Positions 7,851 to 15,783 of a stretch of DNA of 64,000 nt are shown piece by piece. The translations under genes were made by a program, and so were the position numbers. This DNA is from Micavibrio sp964400125. GTDB lineage: Bacteria; Pseudomonadota; Alphaproteobacteria; Micavibrionales; Micavibrionaceae. Under the pieces are notes generated by a model, which searched no databases, was not told where the DNA came from, and was given only the letters and a program-made list of their open reading frames with translations. Each line of letters starts with the position of its first letter. The first letter of the stretch is position 1. The stretch spans positions 45,272 through 109,271 of the forward strand of contig CAYNSR010000008.1 in NCBI GenBank assembly GCA_964400125.1, in the 5' to 3' direction.

Positions 7851-9536
7851 ATGATCGATGTCGGTTTTTTGCATGCCCACCCGTTCTACGAACTGACTGC
7901 ACTGCTGGTGCTGGCGGCAGTGACGGGTTTTGTCGGGCTGTTGCTGCGCCAGCCGATGATTGTCAGTTTTATTGCGGTTGGTGTTTTATCCGGGCCGTCA
8001 GCGCTCGACCTCGTGCAATCCCGGGACAATATCGACTTGCTGGCGGAACTGGGGATTGTCGTTTTGCTGTTTCTGGTCGGGCTCAAGCTCGACCTGAAGC
8101 TGATCCGCACCCTTGGGGCGGTGTCGCTGGCAACGGGCCTGGGGCAGGTTCTTTTCACATCCTTGTTCGGATTTGCTATCGGCATGGCGCTTGGATTCGA
8201 TCCAATTACATCCCTCTATATTGCTGTCGCCCTGACATTTTCCAGCACCATCATCATCGTCAAGCTTTTATCCGACAAGCATGAGGTGGATTCCCTGCAT
8301 GGCCGAATCGCCATCGGGTTTTTGATCGTGCAGGATCTGGTGGTGGTTCTGGCGATGATGGCGCTATCCGCGTTTGGACTCGGCGTGCAGACAGAAAGCG
8401 GTGGCGCCATGACGCAAATTGCAACAATCATTTTCTATGGAGCAGTGATGCTGGCGCTGATCGGGGTGTTTATCCGCCATCTGGCCACGCCGTTGGTCGG
8501 GCGCATCGCCCATTCGCCGGAATTGCTGATTATTTTTGCCATTGGCTGGGCGGCGATGCTGGCGGCTTTCAGCGAATATTTTGGATTCGGCAAGGAACTT
8601 GGCGGCTTGCTGGCCGGGGTTTCTTTGGCATCAACGCCGTTTCGTGAAGCCATTGTCGCCCGGCTTTCTTCACTGCGCGATTTCCTGCTGCTGTTTTTCT
8701 TTATTGCACTCGGAGCGCAGCTCAATCTGGACCTGCTCGGCGCGCAAGTGTTTCCGGCGCTGGTTTTTTCCCTGTTCGTCCTGATCGGGAATCCTTTGAT
8801 CGTCATGGCCATCATGGGGTATATGGGCTACCGCAAACGTACTGGTTTCCTCGCCGGGCTGACCGTGGCGCAGATCAGCGAATTTTCGCTGATCTTCATG
8901 GCCATGGGATTGTCCCTGAACCATGTCACGACGGAATCGCTGGGGCTGGTGACTCTGGTCGGGCTGATTACGATTGCCCTGTCCGTCTATATGATTACCT
9001 ATTCCCACACGCTTTACCGCTTTTTGGAACCGGCACTGGGCCCGTTCGAACGCAAAAGACCCTATCGCGAGGAACTGGCCGACGAACAGATTCTTGCCAG
9101 CAAAACCTATGATATTATCCTGTTCGGGCTGGGGCGCTACGGTACGGCGATTGCAGAACATCTCAACAAGGACGACATGCACATCCTGGCCGTTGATTTC
9201 AACCCGGATGAAATCAAACGCTGGCGCAAGGCGGGATACGATGCCATATATGGCGATGCCTGCGATCAGGATTTTGTCAGCGCATTACCACTGCATCAAG
9301 TCAAATGGGTTATTACCGCCCTGCCCCAGCATGATCTGGGTCTGACACATGAAGACCCGCGCATTGCCCTGATCGAGGGGCTGAAACACCGTGGCTACAC
9401 AGGCAGGATCGCCGTATCGACGCAAAACCCGGCGGAGGCGCAAGGCCTGAAGGACAAGGGGGCCGATCTGGTGTTCAAACCGTTCTACGATGCCGCCGAT
9501 CTCGCCGTGCAGCAGATCATGAAAAATATGCCGTAA
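7851..9536 (+). CDS. CPA2 cation/proton antiporter with TrkA-N domain (KefB/YbaL-like)
   Basis: The 561-residue inner membrane protein has a 12- to 13-segment Na+/H+ exchanger domain (residues about 1-385) followed by a cytoplasmic RCK/TrkA-N nucleotide-binding domain (about 420-540) with the Rossmann motif IILFGLGRYGTAIAEHL. Conserved segments include GPSALDL and QDLVVV of the CPA2 family. It resembles KefB/KefC/YbaL potassium efflux systems; the transported ion is not proven. I start at ATG 7851, preceded by GAAGAG, rather than at the frame opening at 7797. It is transcribed away from the zinc operon; the shared 184-base gap should hold both promoters. Confidence 0.88.
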   Translation: MIDVGFLHAHPFYELTALLVLAAVTGFVGLLLRQPMIVSFIAVGVLSGPSALDLVQSRDNIDLLAELGIVVLLFLVGLKLDLKLIRTLGAVSLATGLGQVLFTSLFGFAIGMALGFDPITSLYIAVALTFSSTIIIVKLLSDKHEVDSLHGRIAIGFLIVQDLVVVLAMMALSAFGLGVQTESGGAMTQIATIIFYGAVMLALIGVFIRHLATPLVGRIAHSPELLIIFAIGWAAMLAAFSEYFGFGKELGGLLAGVSLASTPFREAIVARLSSLRDFLLLFFFIALGAQLNLDLLGAQVFPALVFSLFVLIGNPLIVMAIMGYMGYRKRTGFLAGLTVAQISEFSLIFMAMGLSLNHVTTESLGLVTLVGLITIALSVYMITYSHTLYRFLEPALGPFERKRPYREELADEQILASKTYDIILFGLGRYGTAIAEHLNKDDMHILAVDFNPDEIKRWRKAGYDAIYGDACDQDFVSALPLHQVKWVITALPQHDLGLTHEDPRIALIEGLKHRGYTGRIAVSTQNPAEAQGLKDKGADLVFKPFYDAADLAVQQIMKNMP

Positions 9537-9548
9537 GGCGATGCGGAG

Positions 9549-10433
9549 TCACAGTTGCGACAGCAAAAGCGCCATTGAAATACAAATCACCGCCAGCAAT
9601 GCGCCCACGGCCACATTTTGTTGTTCAACAACCTCCCGGTGCAGATCGACCCGGAACAGAATGATTCGTTCGGCAACATAGGTCAGTATCTTCCACACGG
9701 CGATGATAATCAGGCAGGCAAAAAACCAGGCCGATAAAATCGGCAGCAATTCATATTCTTCATAAACGACGATCTGCGCCGCCATGGCAATGGCAAAGGC
9801 CGTGCCTATTTTGCGCCCCGCAAAATGCAGCGCAACGGCAATATTTCCTTTTTTCAGTTCCTCCTGAATACAGCTTCCTTTTTTTATCGCACCGAAAATT
9901 TTCATCCGCGCCAGCGTCATGCCAGTCAGAATCATCTGGGAAACCACAAAAGCGCCGAGCAGCGCAATTACCCCTTCCACGGAATAAACCGTCACCCAGA
10001 TCATGATGGCGCGAATAATAATCGCCGCCGCCAGAACGTTCCCGGCATCGGCGATGGCCACAGCCTTGTTGCCCTTGACAATCTCATCACGCAGGGAAAT
10101 ATCGGCCAGCGTTATTTTATCAAAGACAAACCGCGTCACCGCCATCAACGCAATTCCCAGTATCCCGAACAGGCCTACGGCAACGACGGAATGCACGACA
10201 TCGTTTTCCGGGCTGCCGTAAATCGTACCGCTCAGCATGATCGTTACAGCAAACGTCGCCGCCGCCAATGATATGCCGAAGGCCGGATTGTCTTTCCGCA
10301 GTAATTCATCGGATGCATCCACATGGGCGATCACCCCTGAAAACAGGCGGAGCGAGGCAAATAAGCCAATCACAATCAAAAGATTGGCCAGAAGGATGAC
10401 GTTGTAATAATGGTCCCAGTAGATCATATCCAT
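9549..10433 (-). CDS. DUF350 family membrane protein with two repeats
   Basis: The 294-residue protein has eight predicted membrane segments arranged as two similar four-segment halves (about residues 8-140 and 150-292), as in DUF350/UPF0719 proteins. Each half contains a central charged patch (RDEIVKGNKAVAIADAG and QEELKKGNIAVALHFAG), which supports internal duplication. The ATG at 10433 follows GAGGAATTCATC. It converges on the antiporter gene with a 12-base gap and no visible terminator. The function of the family is unknown. Confidence 0.82.
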   Translation of the reverse strand: MDMIYWDHYYNVILLANLLIVIGLFASLRLFSGVIAHVDASDELLRKDNPAFGISLAAATFAVTIMLSGTIYGSPENDVVHSVVAVGLFGILGIALMAVTRFVFDKITLADISLRDEIVKGNKAVAIADAGNVLAAAIIIRAIMIWVTVYSVEGVIALLGAFVVSQMILTGMTLARMKIFGAIKKGSCIQEELKKGNIAVALHFAGRKIGTAFAIAMAAQIVVYEEYELLPILSAWFFACLIIIAVWKILTYVAERIILFRVDLHREVVEQQNVAVGALLAVICISMALLLSQL

Positions 10434-10623
10434 GATGAATTCCTCGATTTTAACGCGGCGACACGCCGCCATCATTATAGGAAGCTTTCCCCGCCGGGGC
10501 GAGGTGTTATATTACTGGAAGGCGGGCACATCGTATTTTAATGCCCCTTGATGAAAATCAATGTCCCGCCCGGAATTTCATGACGATAATCGCCGGGAAA
10601 CAGACACAGGAAAGGAAAAATCT

Positions 10624-11058
10624 ATGAAAAATGTATATGTCAGAGACCTGATGACGGAAAACCCCGTTCTGGTTTCCCCCGAAGCAACCCTGCAACAGGC
10701 CGCGATTGCCATGCGCGGCATTGATTGCGGCATCCTGCCAGTCGGCACAGATGACGGGCTGAACGGTATGATTACCGATCGCGATATTGTCATCCGGGCC
10801 GTTTCGGAAGGAAAAGACATCACAAAAGAACAGGTCAAGGATTACATGACGCCGCATCACTATGGCTGCAACGAAAACGACACGCTTGAAGACGCGGCGG
10901 AAAAAATGCGCAGTCACAAGGTCAGCCGACTGGTGGTCCGTAATAAAAGCGGCAAGATCGTCGGAATTTTGTCCTTCGGCGGCATTTTGAGGAAGAACGC
11001 CGCCGCCGACGATATCGCCAATGTCGTCAGGCACGCCACGGGAACCCGGGCGATCTGA
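10624..11058 (+). CDS. CBS-domain pair protein
   Basis: The 144-residue soluble protein consists of two tandem CBS motifs: VRDLMTENPVLVSPEATLQQ with MITDRDIVIRAV, and VKDYMTPHHYGCNENDTLED with LVVRNKSGKIVGILSF. Stand-alone CBS pairs bind adenine nucleotides and act as energy or redox sensors, but no partner is visible here. A ribosome site (AGGAAAGG) lies before the ATG at 10624; the longer frame upstream has no family similarity. Confidence 0.9.
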   Translation: MKNVYVRDLMTENPVLVSPEATLQQAAIAMRGIDCGILPVGTDDGLNGMITDRDIVIRAVSEGKDITKEQVKDYMTPHHYGCNENDTLEDAAEKMRSHKVSRLVVRNKSGKIVGILSFGGILRKNAAADDIANVVRHATGTRAI

Positions 11059-11206
11059 CCCGATTCTTTTCATATTGTTTTTCCGCAGATGATTTATGCG
11101 GGCAACACCGGAGAAATGGAAAATGTCGTTTTCTTTCCGTCCGGACGACGGGTAAGGTGGGAGCCTGCCTTGGCCCTGAAGCGTTTTGGCGCGCTTTTTT
11201 CTGTGT

Positions 11207-12313
11207 ATGGATGACGACAGTATGAACACCGCCCCTGCGGATTTGTCCGCCGCCACCACGATCGACCCGGTCCAGTATCCGCCGCAACAGGATGGCGGCG
11301 CAGCACAGCGCATTGCAGCGCATTGCCGCCTTTATCAGGGAGCGGATCTACGCCGCAGCATCGTGCAACTGGCGACGACGCTGGCGATGTTCATCGGGCT
11401 GGCAGTCATCATGATCGGGGCTGTCCAGCACGGGTTGTGGTGGATCAGCGCCCTGCTCTGGCTCCCGGCAGGGGGGCTTTTAGTACGTATCTTCATTATC
11501 CAGCATGATTGCGGCCACGGGTCCTATTTCAAAACCCGCGGGATGAACGATCTGGTCGGGCGTGGTCTCAGCCTGCTGACATTCACCCCGTACAGTTTCT
11601 GGCGCGATGCGCACAATATCCATCATGCCGGATCAGGCGATCTGTCCCGTCGCGGCATCGGCAGCATCGACACCCTGACCGTGCGAGAATATGAATCCCT
11701 GCCACGCGGTAAAAAATACGCTTATCGGCTGTACCGCCACCCGCTGGTGGTTTTGCTGCTGGGGCCGCCTTTGTATGTCATCTTGATCCAGCGTCTGCCA
11801 TTGACGGCGAAATCTTCGTATTTTGAAAATTACCGCTCTCTGCCCTATGCCAAAATCTGGCGCAGTATTCTGGCGCTTGATGCCGCACTGGTTTTGTTTT
11901 ACGGCACGCTGGCAACAATGATTGGCTTCGGCGTCATGACGGCGATCTTCCTTCCCCCCGTCATCATCGCCTCCTGGGTCGGCGGCTGGTTGTTCTTTGT
12001 GCAACACCAGTTCGAAGACACTTACTGGAAACAGAGCGGCGAATGGAATTTTCGTGAAGCCGCCCTGCACGGCAGTTCGCACTATGTTCTTCCACGAATC
12101 CTGCAATGGTTTACCGGTAATATCGGCATCCACCATATCCACCACCTGTGCAGCGCCATTCCCAATTACCGCTTGCAGGAATGCATGGAAAACGACGTTG
12201 ATTTGCGCAGCATGAACCGCATGAGCATCATGCAAAGCCTGCGCAGCATTCCGCTGGCACTGTGGGACGAGGACCAGAAAAAAATGGCCCCTTTTCCAAA
12301 AACAGCAAAATAG
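11207..12313 (+). CDS. Membrane fatty acid desaturase
   Basis: The protein of about 368 residues is an integral-membrane di-iron desaturase. It has the three histidine boxes: HDCGHGS near residue 103, HNIHHAGSG near 139, and HHIHHL near 310, with paired hydrophobic segments between them. Such enzymes introduce double bases of unsaturation into acyl lipids using oxygen and a reduced electron carrier. It is closest in pattern to the delta-12/omega-6 type, but position specificity cannot be read from sequence. The start is uncertain between ATG 11207 and ATG 11222; neither has a strong ribosome site. It converges on the lipoprotein gene with an 11-base gap. Confidence 0.85.
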   Translation: MDDDSMNTAPADLSAATTIDPVQYPPQQDGGAAQRIAAHCRLYQGADLRRSIVQLATTLAMFIGLAVIMIGAVQHGLWWISALLWLPAGGLLVRIFIIQHDCGHGSYFKTRGMNDLVGRGLSLLTFTPYSFWRDAHNIHHAGSGDLSRRGIGSIDTLTVREYESLPRGKKYAYRLYRHPLVVLLLGPPLYVILIQRLPLTAKSSYFENYRSLPYAKIWRSILALDAALVLFYGTLATMIGFGVMTAIFLPPVIIASWVGGWLFFVQHQFEDTYWKQSGEWNFREAALHGSSHYVLPRILQWFTGNIGIHHIHHLCSAIPNYRLQECMENDVDLRSMNRMSIMQSLRSIPLALWDEDQKKMAPFPKTAK

Positions 12314-12324
12314 ACAAACGCTCT

Positions 12325-13257
12325 CTACAGGCGTTTCAGATCGATCATAATCCGGTCCGGTGCAATCAGGGCGGTATCCTTGACGACGACCGCATTGCCG
12401 CGCAGGCGAATAATCAGGCGCATGCCCTTCCCACCATCCAACGGTTGCGCCGTCCATGTTTCGATCAGGGATGACGGGGGTGCCGTACCCTGCATGGCGG
12501 ATGACCACATAGCCCCGGGTATCTCCACCAGCAACAGGTGTTCGCCGTTGTCGAGGTCGTGGTGATAGGCGACAGCAGCGCTGACATCAAGGACAAGCCG
12601 CGTCACATCACCATGTTCGCCGATCCGGAGATTTTGCACCTGCGGGCCGGTGACGGGCATGACCGACGGCACATTTTCAGATGGAGGCGAAGAAGGCGCA
12701 TCCATTACGGCGACATCCCGATCCCCTTCCGGCGGCAACGGCACGGGCGCTGGCGCGTTTTGCACCAGCGTTTCGAGCTGCCGTAATAAAATCTGCATGT
12801 CCTCCTCGACGGCGGCGAGGCGTATAATGGCCGGTTTTACGGCATCGAATTCCTGCCTGATGCCCATGACGGCATTTTCCAGCCGATCGAAACGCGACGC
12901 CGGATCTGTCAGTTTTTCGACAAACAGCAAATCCGCCCGGATACCGTGAGACGTCAGGGCAGGAAGGCCATTGGGCATATAAACCGTTCCGCTTTCACCC
13001 GGTTGCAACGGGCGGGCGGCAGCATCGGGAGGAATGTGCAGCGGCGCAATCTCCCCCGATTGCCGGGTGACGGACGCGCCGGAAACCGTCGGTTTGTGCG
13101 GCGGCCCGGTCGAAGCATCCTGCCCGCCGCACGATGCCAGAAAAAAAACAAAAAGAGCCGCGCAGAACACATGCCTTCGCGATGCGCTCTGTTCTTTCCG
13201 ACCTGTGCAATAGAACCGACCAGAAGACGCTGGCCGGGCTGTCCGGGATAGGGACAT
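12325..13257 (-). CDS. Lipoprotein with coiled coil and AMIN-like C-terminal domain (fimbrial cluster, left end)
   Basis: The 310-residue protein has a lipobox-like end to a hydrophobic segment (ALFVFFLASC, Cys43), a Pro-rich linker, a helical stretch (SRFDRLENAVMGIRQEFDAV onward, about residues 120-165) likely to form a coiled coil, a second Pro-rich linker and a beta-rich C-terminal domain (about 210-310). That domain reads LRIGEHGDVTRLVLDVS and then HHDLDNGEHLLLVEIPG, as in AMIN-type domains that bind cell-wall or outer-membrane structures. The right-end gene at 24625-25617 has the same layout and nearly the same signature segments, so the two are paralogues. The n-region before the lipobox is unusually long, so the true start may lie downstream. 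Confidence 0.7.
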   Translation of the reverse strand: MSLSRTARPASSGRFYCTGRKEQSASRRHVFCAALFVFFLASCGGQDASTGPPHKPTVSGASVTRQSGEIAPLHIPPDAAARPLQPGESGTVYMPNGLPALTSHGIRADLLFVEKLTDPASRFDRLENAVMGIRQEFDAVKPAIIRLAAVEEDMQILLRQLETLVQNAPAPVPLPPEGDRDVAVMDAPSSPPSENVPSVMPVTGPQVQNLRIGEHGDVTRLVLDVSAAVAYHHDLDNGEHLLLVEIPGAMWSSAMQGTAPPSSLIETWTAQPLDGGKGMRLIIRLRGNAVVVKDTALIAPDRIMIDLKRL

Positions 13258-13334
13258 CTGACTGGTATCCTGCGGTTAGCAGAGATGAAGACCGGCATGA
13301 CCCGCGACGATGATTTGAAAAATCACAGGCCGTA

Positions 13335-13352
13335 CCGTATTTTAGAATACGG
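13335..13352. repeat. Perfect 7-bp inverted repeat upstream of the first DUF4402 gene
   Basis: CCGTATT, a four-base TTAG loop and AATACGG form a perfect hairpin about 100 bases before the start of the short DUF4402 gene. It could be an operator for a dimeric regulator or an mRNA leader hairpin. No U-run follows, so it is not a terminator. Confidence 0.35.
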
Positions 13353-13455
13353 GCCGCGCAGGAATCGCGTCAAGGCACGATGCCGCAGTTTCCTTGAGTT
13401 ATGCAGACTTGCGGGCCAAAACAGGGGCCGTTACACTTCCGGCGAGAGGATCTTC

Positions 13456-13920
13456 ATGTCCGCACAATATCGCAAATGGCTGTCTGTCTGCGCACTCGCC
13501 CTGTGTCTCGCGAGCGCATCTCCGGTCCGGGCCGACATCAGCGTCATTCAGGCGCTTGATTTCGGAGAGTGGGTGGTTACGAATAACGCGGCCCCGCGCA
13601 GTGTGACTGTCGCCACAGACGGGTCCTATAACCACGCCCCGCAACTGATTATGCTCAATCCTCCACAAGAAGGGATTTATCTGATCGACGGCCTGCCCCC
13701 GGGCGGCACGATCAACAGCATTGATGTCACCATGATTCAGCCGATGCAACACGGGGGGCAAAGCTTCACCATGGACAATTTCGACACCGTTGCTGCCGAC
13801 CCGGATATCGACGGTGAAACCACCCTGACGCTGGGGGCCCGGGCCAGTACCGGCGGGGGCGGCAGCGGATACCCGGACGGGACCTATAACGGGCAATTAC
13901 TGATTACGATCAACTTTTAG
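13456..13920 (+). CDS. Short DUF4402-type fibre subunit, copy 1
   Basis: The 154-residue precursor has a signal peptide ending at VRA-DI. The mature part is all-beta and Gly/Thr-rich with the segment ALDFGEWVVTNNAAPRSVTV and a DGSYNHAP motif. It ends, like donor-strand pilins, in a beta strand (YNGQLLITINF). These features match DUF4402 proteins, which occur with chaperone-usher genes. The paralogue at 23810-24298 shares the LxFGxxVxxxNxAP and DGSY motifs. The ATG at 13456 follows GAGAGGATC. The chaperone gene starts 40 bases downstream on the same strand. Confidence 0.75.
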   Translation: MSAQYRKWLSVCALALCLASASPVRADISVIQALDFGEWVVTNNAAPRSVTVATDGSYNHAPQLIMLNPPQEGIYLIDGLPPGGTINSIDVTMIQPMQHGGQSFTMDNFDTVAADPDIDGETTLTLGARASTGGGGSGYPDGTYNGQLLITINF

Positions 13921-13960
13921 CCACGATCACATGCAAGACTTGAAAAACAAGGAGTCCCCG

Positions 13961-14809
13961 ATGATTGCACCTTTTCGCACCGTATTGTGCGCCGCGTTTT
14001 TAGCACTGGCTGTTTTGCCATTCCCGGCGGGTGCCACGGTAACCGTGACCCCGATGGCCGTTCTGATTGAGGGGCGTGAGCGTTATGCCGATGTGAACCT
14101 CATCAATACCAGCGAGAGGGAAGAGAGTTATGAAATTGGCTGGCTGTTCTACCGCATGGAAGAGGAAACCGGGAGCTATGAAATCATCGACTCCGCGCCG
14201 GGCGATTTCGACCTGACCCAAAATCTGGTGTTCAGCCCGCGCCGGGTAACGTTACAGCCCGGCGCAACCCAAAAGGTTCGTCTGGCCCTCCGCCTGAAAG
14301 GCGAGCCGCCGGAACCCGGAGATTATCGGGCGCATCTCGAGATGAAACAGGTCTCCCCGCCAGAGATTCCCCATACGGTGGATCTTTCCGGGCCCGGCGC
14401 AACGGAAAAACCGAAGATACAGGTCGGCATCGCCGTCAGCGTCGGATTTTCGATCCCGGTGGTTTACCGCGTCGGTGAAAGCGACGCCACCGCCGTTATG
14501 GGCGACATCACCACCCACATCCACCCTAAAACCGGGAAAATCGCCGCCCGCGTCCCGATTGCGCGCGAGGGGAACGTTTACGGATTGATGGGCAATCTGT
14601 CCGTTTATCACACGCCGCGCGGCGGAAGCGAGACACTGGTCGGAGAAATCAAGAACGCCAATATTTTTCCTGAAATCAATCGCCGCGTCTTTGATGTGAC
14701 CCTGAACACATCGACACTGGGCCAAGGATCGCTGCGGGTCGTCTATCAGCATTTCGACAAAACGGAAAACATGGTTTTCGCCGAACGGGAAATCGTGATC
14801 GGTCAATAA
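13961..14809 (+). CDS. Periplasmic PapD-like fimbrial chaperone, copy 1
   Basis: The 282-residue precursor has a signal peptide (MIAPFRTVLCAAFLALAVLP, cleaved after AGA). Two immunoglobulin-like domains follow. The first contains LINTSEREESYEI and the donor-strand region FSPRRVTLQPGATQKVRLAL, which is the G1-strand/edge segment used by pilus chaperones to cap subunits. The second domain contains the NTSTLGQGSLRVVYQ end segment. It should hold DUF4402 subunits in the periplasm and hand them to the usher. A strong AAGGAG precedes the ATG. It is longer than typical PapD proteins (about 230 aa). Confidence 0.85.
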   Translation: MIAPFRTVLCAAFLALAVLPFPAGATVTVTPMAVLIEGRERYADVNLINTSEREESYEIGWLFYRMEEETGSYEIIDSAPGDFDLTQNLVFSPRRVTLQPGATQKVRLALRLKGEPPEPGDYRAHLEMKQVSPPEIPHTVDLSGPGATEKPKIQVGIAVSVGFSIPVVYRVGESDATAVMGDITTHIHPKTGKIAARVPIAREGNVYGLMGNLSVYHTPRGGSETLVGEIKNANIFPEINRRVFDVTLNTSTLGQGSLRVVYQHFDKTENMVFAEREIVIGQ

Positions 14810-14811
14810 GG

Positions 14812-14835
14812 AAGGGGCACCAAGCGGTGCCCCTT
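14812..14835. terminator. Hairpin terminator between convergent chaperone and DUF4402 genes
   Basis: AAGGGGCACC and GGTGCCCCTT form a perfect ten-base stem with a four-base loop directly after the chaperone stop codon and 31 bases before the end of the oppositely oriented DUF4402 gene. It is placed to stop transcription from both sides. The T-run is weak on both strands. Confidence 0.6.
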
Positions 14836-14866
14836 GCCGAAAACCGTATTGTTAAAGCATCACACC

Positions 14867-15436
14867 TTAATAGGCGAATGTCACAGAGAAACTGCCCGTG
14901 TTTGCGCCATCGGCAGGCGTTCCCGTCACTGCGATCTGGGCACCGAAGCTGACAACTTCGTTTACACCGCCAGTAACAACCGTAACCGGTACCGCAGCCC
15001 CGGCCAAAGGCTGGTTAGCGCCTTGGGTTACCGTTCCGTAGGTGGTGTTTTGCAAGGTCAGCGCAGCACTCGGGAAATCGACAATCGCGCCGCGGGTCAT
15101 CTGCAAGACGACGCCGTTGGCACCCGCCGGAACCGTCACCAGAACCGTCCCCTGACCGGAACCGGCCACCAGCTCCGTAGAAACGGAAGGCGGTGCCGCG
15201 GTGCTGACAACCGCACCGGCTGTATCCATCGTCAGGGTAAAATCGTTTGCGGGCGCGCCGCCGTGAATCAGGAACCAGGTGCCAAATCCCATATCGACGC
15301 CATCGGTGGCGGTAATGGCGGAACTTGTGGTGATGGAAGACTGGATGGTCTGGGCCTGGGCACCGCCCGGTAAAAAAGCCAGAACGAGCGCAAGCGCGCC
15401 AATGGCAGCAAATGATTTGAGTGAATTGCGAGTCAT
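14867..15436 (-). CDS. Long DUF4402-type fibre subunit, copy 1
   Basis: The 189-residue precursor has a signal peptide (MTRNSLKSFAAIGALALVLA to GAQA). The mature protein is beta-rich, dominated by Ala, Thr, Val and Gly, with the DUF4402-like pattern VDMGFGTWFLIHGG, a conserved middle and a C-terminal strand GSFSVTFAY. The end closely matches the copy at 22303-22890 (GSFDVIFSY). It is probably the major structural subunit. The ATG is preceded by AAGGAGAAACCTT, a strong site. It is divergent from the first usher gene across a 347-base regulatory gap. Confidence 0.75.
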   Translation of the reverse strand: MTRNSLKSFAAIGALALVLAFLPGGAQAQTIQSSITTSSAITATDGVDMGFGTWFLIHGGAPANDFTLTMDTAGAVVSTAAPPSVSTELVAGSGQGTVLVTVPAGANGVVLQMTRGAIVDFPSAALTLQNTTYGTVTQGANQPLAGAAVPVTVVTGGVNEVVSFGAQIAVTGTPADGANTGSFSVTFAY

Positions 15437-15573
15437 AAGGTTTCTCCTTGTAAACGATCCCGGGTTTTGTATCGGCGGCCCGCCTGCGCTGTCATCCCGG
15501 GAAAGCATCCTGCCCCGTGAAAATCGTGCAATTTAAAAATCAGGCACCATGAATCTATAACACACGAACATCG

Positions 15574-15588
15574 TTAAATCATTCTTAA
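15574..15588. promoter_or_regulatory. Perfect TTAA-N7-TTAA box (CtrA-type) in the long subunit 1 / usher 1 gap
   Basis: TTAA, seven bases (ATCATTC) and TTAA match the full CtrA recognition sequence of alphaproteobacteria. It lies in the 347-base gap between divergent genes (15437-15783), 138 bases before the DUF4402 start and about 195 before the usher start. The rest of the gap shows an AT-rich patch around 15540-15600 and nothing else recognisable. The equivalent gap in the right half of the cluster has the same box. CtrA binding is inferred from the pattern only. Confidence 0.5.
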
Positions 15589-15783
15589 AACTATCCGGAA
15601 GAACCTGAGGAGGGGCTATCCCTCGTTCATCTTTCATTCATGATTCCATAAAGTTTGAGCGCTGCGATGCGACGGGGGAAGGGCGGCAAGCCTTGTTCTG
15701 CAAGGCTTTGTATGGTTTACTTTGAAGGGACGGGTTGCGCCTCCCCCTTTTGGCCCGCCTTCATCTGTCATGTTTTCATTTTT

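Noticed and set aside
11091..11213. Short plus-strand frame (about 40 codons) before the desaturase
   Set aside because: No ribosome site, no recognisable features, and it overlaps the likely desaturase start.
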